From the NCBI GenBank assembly GCA_002493325.1, contig DKYL01000031.1, forward strand, positions 1-19,708: 19,708 bases of DNA. The letters are read 5' to 3'. This DNA comes from Ruminococcaceae bacterium UBA7101. GTDB lineage: Bacteria; Bacillota; Clostridia; Oscillospirales; Acutalibacteraceae. The notes under the pieces are model-generated. The model was not told the origin of the DNA, did not search any database, and worked only from the letters and a program-made list of their open reading frames with translations. Position numbers and translations under genes: made by a program. Positions within the stretch are counted from its first letter, which is position 1. Every line of letters begins with the position of its first letter. Positions 14,729 to 19,708 of this stretch are shown one piece after another.

Positions 14729-14780
14729 AAATAACCCACTTGGCAACTTTCAAACAATTGAAAGTGTCATAGTGGGTTAT
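14729..14780 (-). terminator. Terminator hairpin downstream of ptsI, second copy of the flanking repeat
   Basis: On the minus strand ATAACCCACT...CACTTTCAA pairs with TTGAAAGT...AAGTGGGTTAT and is followed by TTTTTATG, a strong intrinsic terminator for the fru-pts transcript. It contains the second exact copy (14761-14779) of the 19-nt sequence at 13369-13387. Confidence 0.75.
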
Positions 14781-14813
14781 ACACTTTTATAATAACTAAT
14801 TTAATTTAAAAAC

Positions 14814-14850
14814 CTTCGTTAACGGCACCACAGCTAATGCCGTACTGCTT
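14814..14850 (-). repeat. Inverted repeat copy B, downstream of ptsI
   Basis: A 37-nt element 5 bp after the ptsI stop codon, the inverted partner of 13214-13249. Read on the minus strand it contains ACGGCA...TGCCGT, able to form a 6-bp hairpin, then TAACGAAGG and oligo-T, so it may act as a first terminator. Confidence 0.65.
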
Positions 14851-14855
14851 ATTTT

Positions 14856-16472
14856 TTATGCATTGTTTTCACATATCGCTTTGCGTGTCTGCAATATACT
14901 GCTTGGTGTTACGGAAAATTCGTCAAGCCCCCATTCAAGCAGCAATGGTATAAGGCGGTTATCTGCCGCAGCCTCGCCGCACATACCAACCTGTATGCCT
15001 TCTTTTTTAGCATTTTTTATTGTCATTTCAATTGCCCTGAGAACTGACGGCTGAAATGTGTCATAAAGACTGCTGACCTTTGAATTGCCTCTGTCCACTG
15101 CCATTGTGTAGCCTGTCAGGTCGTTTGTGCCGATGGAAAAGAAATCAACCTCTTTTGCCAGCAAATCCGAAATCAGCACTGCCGAAGGTGTTTCAATCAT
15201 AATACCAAGTGATATAGGGCGGTAGGGTGTGCCCATTTCTGTTAATTCGGTTTCACATTCAAAAATTACTTTTTTTGCTTTTGTCACCTCATCAATACAG
15301 GTGACAAGGGGCAGCATCAGTTTAATTGAGCCGTACACTGCTGCACGCAGTATCGCTTTTATCTGCTTTTTGAAGAGCTCTTTGTTATCAAGACAATAGC
15401 GTATTCCACGGTGCCCGAGAAAGGGATTATCTTCTTTGCCGATATGAAGGTAAGGTATATCCTTATCACCGCCGATGTCAAGGGTTCGGATAATAACCTC
15501 ACGTCCGTTCATTGCACGTGCAACTGTCGAGTATGCTTCAAACTGCTCCTCTTCATCAGGCTCATTTTCACGGTCCATAAACAAAAATTCAGTGCGGAAA
15601 AGACCGATGCCCTCACCACTGTTCTGCACAACATTCTGCACATCCTCAGGCTTGCCGATGTTGCCGTAAACGGCTTTTTTTATTCCGTTTTTTGTTATGG
15701 TTTCTCGGTCTATGAAAGCCTTGAGTGCTTCCTTCTGTTTCAGGTATTCCTGATGCTTTTGTGAGTATTCTTTTATTTCCCTGTCAGAGGGGTTAACAAA
15801 AACCTTGCCCTTAAAGCCGTCACAAATCAGTGTTTCACCGTTTCTGATATTCTGTGTGGCATCCATAACGGAAAGAACGGCAGGTATGCCCATTGCTCTT
15901 GCAAGTATGGCACTGTGGCTTGTTATTCCGCCCACCTCGGTTATAATGGCGGTAACATTTTCTTTATTAATCTGTCCTGTCATTGAAGGGGTCAAATCTC
16001 CTGCCACAAGCACCGAGCCTTGCGGTACAGTGCTTATGTCAACCGTTTGAATACCCAAAAGCTTTTGCAGCAGACTGTTTTTTATATCCTTTACATCACT
16101 TGCTCTTTGTTTTGTCAGCTCGTCACCTGCTGATGAAAACATATCAATGAACATCTGACAAACCGTATCAACAGCTTTTTCTGCCGCTGCACCTGCAGAA
16201 ATATTTTCCTCCATCTGTGAAATCATAAACGGATCACTGAGCATAACAATATGACCCTCTAAAATTTCTGCCTCTTTTTCTCCGGCAGATTTTTTTAGCT
16301 TTTCAGCAAGCTTTTGTGTTTCATCCGTAAAGCTTTCAACAGCATTTTTCAGCCTTGCTTTTTCGTTTTTCTCACCACTGTATTCAACACTGCTGTAATC
16401 GGTATTCATATCATTGATGATAATCGCTTTGCCGATACCATAGCCCTGACTGGCACCAATACCCTTAAGCAT
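14856..16472 (-). CDS. ptsI: PTS Enzyme I (phosphoenolpyruvate-protein phosphotransferase)
   Basis: Takes phosphate from phosphoenolpyruvate and passes it to HPr, the first step of PTS sugar uptake in the cytoplasm. At 538 aa it is slightly shorter than typical Enzyme I (about 570) but complete. The N-terminal HPr-binding and phospho-His domain carries GGITSHSAILAR with active His186. The C-terminal PEP-binding barrel has GIGLFRTEFLFMDR, REVIIRTLDIGGDK, FFSIGTNDLTGYTMAVDR and GMCGEAAAD with the catalytic Cys. The ATG at 16472 follows GGGAGGAAATT; an upstream TTG lies inside ptsH and is rejected. It is the last gene of the fructose operon, 16 bp after ptsH. Confidence 0.96.
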   Translation of the reverse strand: MLKGIGASQGYGIGKAIIINDMNTDYSSVEYSGEKNEKARLKNAVESFTDETQKLAEKLKKSAGEKEAEILEGHIVMLSDPFMISQMEENISAGAAAEKAVDTVCQMFIDMFSSAGDELTKQRASDVKDIKNSLLQKLLGIQTVDISTVPQGSVLVAGDLTPSMTGQINKENVTAIITEVGGITSHSAILARAMGIPAVLSVMDATQNIRNGETLICDGFKGKVFVNPSDREIKEYSQKHQEYLKQKEALKAFIDRETITKNGIKKAVYGNIGKPEDVQNVVQNSGEGIGLFRTEFLFMDRENEPDEEEQFEAYSTVARAMNGREVIIRTLDIGGDKDIPYLHIGKEDNPFLGHRGIRYCLDNKELFKKQIKAILRAAVYGSIKLMLPLVTCIDEVTKAKKVIFECETELTEMGTPYRPISLGIMIETPSAVLISDLLAKEVDFFSIGTNDLTGYTMAVDRGNSKVSSLYDTFQPSVLRAIEMTIKNAKKEGIQVGMCGEAAADNRLIPLLLEWGLDEFSVTPSSILQTRKAICENNA

Positions 16473-16488
16473 AATTTCCTCCCGGTAA

Positions 16489-16752
16489 TTACTCTCCAAA
16501 GCCCGATTCAATCAGGCTGACTGCAGCATTAAGCATAGCACCCTCGTCTGTGCCGCTGCATTCAACAGTAACCTCTGTACCGCACTTAATGCCTGCTGCC
16601 ATGATGTTCATTATGCTTTTTCCGTTAATTCTTTTGTTGTCCACAATAAGCTCAATGTCTGAAACGTATTTGGTCATTGCTGTTACAAATACGTTTGCAG
16701 GGCGCATATGAAAGCCCATTTCATTTGTTATTTTAGTTGTTTTGGATATCAT
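16489..16752 (-). CDS. ptsH: HPr phosphocarrier protein
   Basis: An 87-aa phosphocarrier that moves phosphate from Enzyme I to the EIIA domain of FruA. His15 is in GFHMRPANVF, where most HPr proteins have G-[LI]-HARPA, so Phe14 and Met16 are unusual. Ser46, the regulatory site for HPr kinase in Firmicutes, is preserved in GKSIMNIMAAG, so catabolite control is possible. It sits 9 bp after fruA, and its ribosome site AGGGTGA overlaps the fruA stop. The variant active-site loop and the location suggest a fructose-dedicated HPr, but it could also be the only HPr of the cell. Confidence 0.93.
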   Translation of the reverse strand: MISKTTKITNEMGFHMRPANVFVTAMTKYVSDIELIVDNKRINGKSIMNIMAAGIKCGTEVTVECSGTDEGAMLNAAVSLIESGFGE

Positions 16753-16761
16753 AAGTTCACC

Positions 16762-18684
16762 CTATTCTGTTTCTCTTTTTGTTTTTTTGAGAAGTGCAAG
16801 CATAAATGCACCTGCCACAGAGCCTGCTGCCAGTGCAGCAATATAGCCCAATGGATTGTCAACTACAGGGAAGACAAATATACCTCCGTGCGGTGCAGGG
16901 CAGGAGCAGTTAAACAGGGATGTTACAAGACCTGCTACTGCTGAACCGACCATACAGGAGGGAATAACTCTGAGTGGGTCAGCGGCTGCATAAGGGATAG
17001 CGCCTTCTGTAATGAAGCATAAGCCCATAAGATAATTGACAGGACCGTTTTTCAGCTCCTCCTTATTCCATTTTCTTTTGTTGAAGCTGGTTGAAAGTGC
17101 AATTGCGATAGGCGGAATCATACCTCCAATCATAACGGCAGCCATTATCCAGCTGTTGCCGTCTGCGATTGCCGCTGTGCCGAATACATATGCCGCCTTA
17201 TTGAACGGACCGCCCATATCAATCGCCATCATTGCCGCAAGGACGATTGAAAGCAGGAGCTTGCTTGTTCCGCCGAGATTTGTAAGACCGTTTGATAAGC
17301 CTGTGTTGAGTACCCCTATAATCGGGTTTATTGCAAGCATAACAACGCCTATAAGCAGTGTTCCCAGCAGCGGGAATATGAAAACAGGCTTTATTCCGTC
17401 CATTGATTTCGGCAGCCAGCCGAATGCTTTTTTCAGTATAAGAACAATGATACCTGCTACAAAGCCCGCAAAAAGTGCACCCAAAAAGCCTGATACAGCA
17501 CTGTCATTTCCGGTGGGAGATGTCAAGGTTGCACCTGTTGTTGCAAGATAGCCGCCCACAATACCGGGCAGAAGTCCCGGGCGGTCAGCAATGGACTGAG
17601 CAATATAGCCTGCAAGAATAGGCAGCATAAAGGCAAAGGCTGCTTTACCTATCCAGAACACAACTGCCGCAACAGGGTTTGTTGAGCCGAAGTCGCCGCC
17701 CACGTTGGCGTTGCCTGCAAAGGTATCAATGAGAAAGCCCAGTGCAATCAGCACACCGCCGCCTACAACAAAGGGCAGCATATGTGAAACACCGTTCATA
17801 AGGTGCTTATAAACCATATGACCGAAGCCTTCTTTTTCATCATAATCAGCTGTGTCAGAGCTGCTGTTATCACTATAAACTTTTGCATTGCCGTCAATAA
17901 TTCTTTGAATAAGCTCCTCAGGCTTATTAATACCGTTTGAAACTGTGGTTTTTATTACAGGCTTGCCGTTAAAGCGTGACATTTCAACATTTTTGTCTGC
18001 GGCAATGATTATGCCGTCACATTCTTCAATCTCTTTTTTTGTAAGAATATTTTTCGCTCCGCCTGAGCCATTGGTTTCCGCCTTTACGGAGTAGCCTAAT
18101 TTTTCGCCTGCTTTTTCAAGTGCTTCGGCAGCCATATAGGTGTGGGCGATACCTGTGGGGCAGGCTGTTACCGCCAAAATGCGGTAGCCTTTTTTCTGAA
18201 CCTCTTTAAATTTCGGCTCATCGGGATATTTTTCTTTTTCCTTTTTATCAATAATATCCAAAAATTCATCGGTTGTTTTTGCTTCTCTGAGCCTGTTGCA
18301 GAATTCAGGCTCCATAAGCATAACCATTAGTCTTGACAGAATTTCAAGGTGCAAATCCCCGTCAGGGGGTGCGGCAATCATAAATATAATATCTGTTGGG
18401 TTGCCGTCAGGTGCATTATAATCAACACCCTTAGGTGCTGTTATGGCTGAAAGTCCTGCATTTTTTACACTGTCGCTTTTTGCGTGGGGAACAGCGATTC
18501 CGTTACCGATAGCGGTAGTGCCCTGATTTTCTCTTGCGAGTATGGCATCCTTAAAAACGCCGGTGTTTTCCAGATTGCCTGCCTTCTTATGAAGTGCAAT
18601 CAGGCTGTTTATTGCCTCGGATTTTGTTGATACAGAGGTGTTAAGACTGATTGCATCTCTTTTCAACAAATCAACAATTCTCAT
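16762..18684 (-). CDS. fruA: PTS fructose transporter EIIABC
   Basis: A 640-aa fusion that imports fructose and phosphorylates it to fructose 1-phosphate. Domain order A-B-C: EIIA (about 1-148) with phospho-His67 in GIAVPHAKSD; EIIB (about 165-265) with phospho-Cys175 in AVTACPTGIAHTYMAAEAL; EIIC (about 290-635), a multi-helix membrane domain with GPFNKAAYVFGTAAI and GGIFVFPVV, ending in a basic KKTKRETE tail. All phosphorylation sites are intact and the length is normal. Its ATG overlaps the end of fruK by 14 bp, indicating coupled translation, with AGGAGAGG as the ribosome site. Confidence 0.96.
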   Translation of the reverse strand: MRIVDLLKRDAISLNTSVSTKSEAINSLIALHKKAGNLENTGVFKDAILARENQGTTAIGNGIAVPHAKSDSVKNAGLSAITAPKGVDYNAPDGNPTDIIFMIAAPPDGDLHLEILSRLMVMLMEPEFCNRLREAKTTDEFLDIIDKKEKEKYPDEPKFKEVQKKGYRILAVTACPTGIAHTYMAAEALEKAGEKLGYSVKAETNGSGGAKNILTKKEIEECDGIIIAADKNVEMSRFNGKPVIKTTVSNGINKPEELIQRIIDGNAKVYSDNSSSDTADYDEKEGFGHMVYKHLMNGVSHMLPFVVGGGVLIALGFLIDTFAGNANVGGDFGSTNPVAAVVFWIGKAAFAFMLPILAGYIAQSIADRPGLLPGIVGGYLATTGATLTSPTGNDSAVSGFLGALFAGFVAGIIVLILKKAFGWLPKSMDGIKPVFIFPLLGTLLIGVVMLAINPIIGVLNTGLSNGLTNLGGTSKLLLSIVLAAMMAIDMGGPFNKAAYVFGTAAIADGNSWIMAAVMIGGMIPPIAIALSTSFNKRKWNKEELKNGPVNYLMGLCFITEGAIPYAAADPLRVIPSCMVGSAVAGLVTSLFNCSCPAPHGGIFVFPVVDNPLGYIAALAAGSVAGAFMLALLKKTKRETE

Positions 18685-19603
18685 TAAAATCCTCTCCTAA
18701 ATGCTTGTTGACAAGCATAGCGTCAATTTCCTCTTTTGTTGCTAATGATTGTGAAAATGCAGTGGCATTACCGCAGGCTGCTCCCAGCTTTAATGCATAG
18801 GCATAATCACCTTTTTCAATATACCCTGCAACAAATCCTGCAACCATGGAATCACCGCAGCCCACAGAGCTTACGATTTTGCCGGGTACATTACCGATTT
18901 TGTATGTGTTGCCCTGACTGTCAAGAAGGACAGCACCTTTTTTACCGCAGGAAACCAAAACATTTTCAGCACCCTTTTCCTGCAGTAGCTTGCTGTACTT
19001 AACAATGTCGTCGTATTCTTTTATTTTAACATCAAAAAGCTCACCAAGCTCATGGTGATTCGGCTTTATTAAAAATGGTTTAAAATGAAGTACATTTAAA
19101 AGCAAATTCCCTGTGGCATCAATTACAAATTTTATGTTTCTGTTTTTCAGCCGTTCAAGAATATTTTCATATATATTATCGGGCAGTGATTTTGGTATTG
19201 AGCCTGCAAGTACAAGGTAATCACCCTGCTTCAGTGCATCAAGCTTTTCAAAAAGCTTTTCAAGGTCTTCCTTGTGAATGTCAGGACCGTTTGCATTAAT
19301 ATCCGTTTCATTATCCGACTTTATTTTGACATTTATTCTTGTAAAGCCGTTATTCAGTTTTACGAAATCGTTGTCAATTCCGTCGGCATTCAGCATTTCA
19401 GCGAGCTTATCACCTGAAAAGCCTGCAATAAAACCAAGTGCCTTGTTCTCCGTTTTGAGCCTTGAAAGAATGGCGGAAACATTGATTCCCTTGCCGCCGT
19501 AATTCATCTGCTCACTGTCAGCTCTGTTTATTTCGCCTGTCTGTAGATTATTTACTTTCATTGTATAATCAAGTGCCGGGTTGAATGTTACTGTATAAAT
19601 CAT
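18671..19603 (-). CDS. fruK: 1-phosphofructokinase
   Basis: A 310-aa PfkB-family sugar kinase converting fructose 1-phosphate to fructose 1,6-bisphosphate with ATP. The N-terminus MIYTVTFNPALDYTM, the substrate-binding NYGGKGINVSAIL (34-46), LVLAGSIP (130-137) and the catalytic region SSVGCGDSMVAGF with base Asp251 are typical; the usual GAGD anion-hole motif reads GCGD here. The ATG at 19603 is preceded by GGAGAG. As first gene of the operon it sits directly upstream of the transporter that makes its substrate. A tagatose-6-phosphate kinase is the main alternative, but the fruA partner makes FruK far more likely. Confidence 0.95.
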   Translation of the reverse strand: MIYTVTFNPALDYTMKVNNLQTGEINRADSEQMNYGGKGINVSAILSRLKTENKALGFIAGFSGDKLAEMLNADGIDNDFVKLNNGFTRINVKIKSDNETDINANGPDIHKEDLEKLFEKLDALKQGDYLVLAGSIPKSLPDNIYENILERLKNRNIKFVIDATGNLLLNVLHFKPFLIKPNHHELGELFDVKIKEYDDIVKYSKLLQEKGAENVLVSCGKKGAVLLDSQGNTYKIGNVPGKIVSSVGCGDSMVAGFVAGYIEKGDYAYALKLGAACGNATAFSQSLATKEEIDAMLVNKHLGEDFNENC

Positions 19604-19641
19604 ATATCGAATCTCTCCTGCTGCTTAAATTTAGTATTAGC

Positions 19642-19678
19642 ATTATAACAAAAATTAAACAAATGAAAAACTGTTTAA
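19642..19678 (-). promoter_or_regulatory. fru operon promoter with candidate operator
   Basis: On the minus strand an extended -10 box TGTTATAAT (TATAAT 19642-19647) lies about 40 bp before fruK, with no clear -35. An inverted repeat TTAAAC (19655-19660), 12 bp, GTTTAA (19673-19678) straddles the expected -35 position and could be the operator of a fructose regulator, probably encoded beyond the window. Confidence 0.55.
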
Positions 19679-19680
19679 AT

Positions 19681-19701
19681 AAAAAAGCAACCTATAGTTG
19701 C
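19681..19701 (-). terminator. Terminator of a gene beyond the right edge
   Basis: GCAAC (19687-19691) and GTTGC (19697-19701) form a short hairpin followed on the minus strand by six U (19681-19686). It would end a minus-strand gene lying upstream of fruK outside the window, possibly a fru regulator. The stem may extend past what is visible. Confidence 0.5.
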
Positions 19702-19708
19702 GAAATTC

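Noticed and set aside
13345..14780. Integron-type attC sites or an insertion sequence around the orphan gene
   Set aside because: The flanking hairpins lack the attC GTTRRRY/RYYYAAC core arrangement, and no integrase or transposase lies between the repeats.
17036..17551. Plus-strand 171-codon open frame within fruA
   Set aside because: Shadow of the EIIC coding sequence; low-complexity Ser/Ile/Pro composition and no ribosome site.
1..19708. CRISPR arrays, tRNA or rRNA genes, phage structural genes
   Set aside because: No regularly spaced repeats, cloverleaf-like sequences, conserved rRNA segments or phage-type proteins were seen on either strand.

Overview
The window looks like chromosome from a low-to-moderate GC Gram-positive anaerobe, most likely a gut Clostridia member (Ruminococcus/Oscillospiraceae type). 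This rests on the gene content (Bce-type peptide-resistance module, fructose PTS with Firmicutes-type HPr carrying both His15 and Ser46, a DUF1846 protein, a Big_14-like lipoprotein), strong AGGAGG-type ribosome binding sites, sigma-A promoters and U-tailed hairpin terminators. The genus is inference. No rRNA, tRNA, CRISPR array or recognisable transposase was found.

Layout. (1) 1-1741, plus strand: a terminator from an upstream gene, a strong promoter, a divergent MraY/WecA-family membrane glycosyl-1-phosphate transferase, and a small lipoprotein, closed by a bidirectional terminator. (2) 1757-6380, minus strand: a complete Bce-type antimicrobial-peptide sensing and detoxification module in the order response regulator, intramembrane-sensing kinase, operator, ABC ATPase, permease. 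A perfect palindrome fitting the TNACA-N4-TGTAA motif reported for BceR-type regulators lies just ahead of the transporter genes. (3) 6435-9079: an acyl-CoA ligase-like enzyme (minus) divergent from a DUF2238-like membrane protein (plus). (4) 9037-9850: a miniature regulatory locus, with an Xre repressor divergent from two overlapping tiny genes (RHH-like and unknown). Two near-identical palindromic operators sit over both promoters. (5) 9914-13202, plus: a leader with two terminator-like hairpins, a DUF1846/UPF0371 protein, and CTP synthase pyrG. (6) 13203-14855: an AT-rich orphan gene for a membrane-anchored extracytoplasmic protein. It is preceded by a long structured leader ending in a terminator and bracketed by inverted and direct repeats. 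(7) 14856-19701, minus: fructose operon fruK-fruA-ptsH-ptsI, encoding 1-phosphofructokinase, EIIABC, HPr and Enzyme I, i.e. a self-sufficient phosphorelay from PEP to fructose 1,6-bisphosphate.

The most unusual stretch is region 6. On the minus strand its leader can form a 14-bp closing stem (perfect apart from one G-U pair), a 15-of-17-pair second stem and an inner hairpin, followed by a Rho-independent terminator only a few bases before the ribosome binding site, with a possible competing antiterminator helix. This looks like an undescribed cis-regulatory RNA controlling a gene of unknown function. The Xre operator locus and the DUF1846-pyrG leader are the next best candidates.
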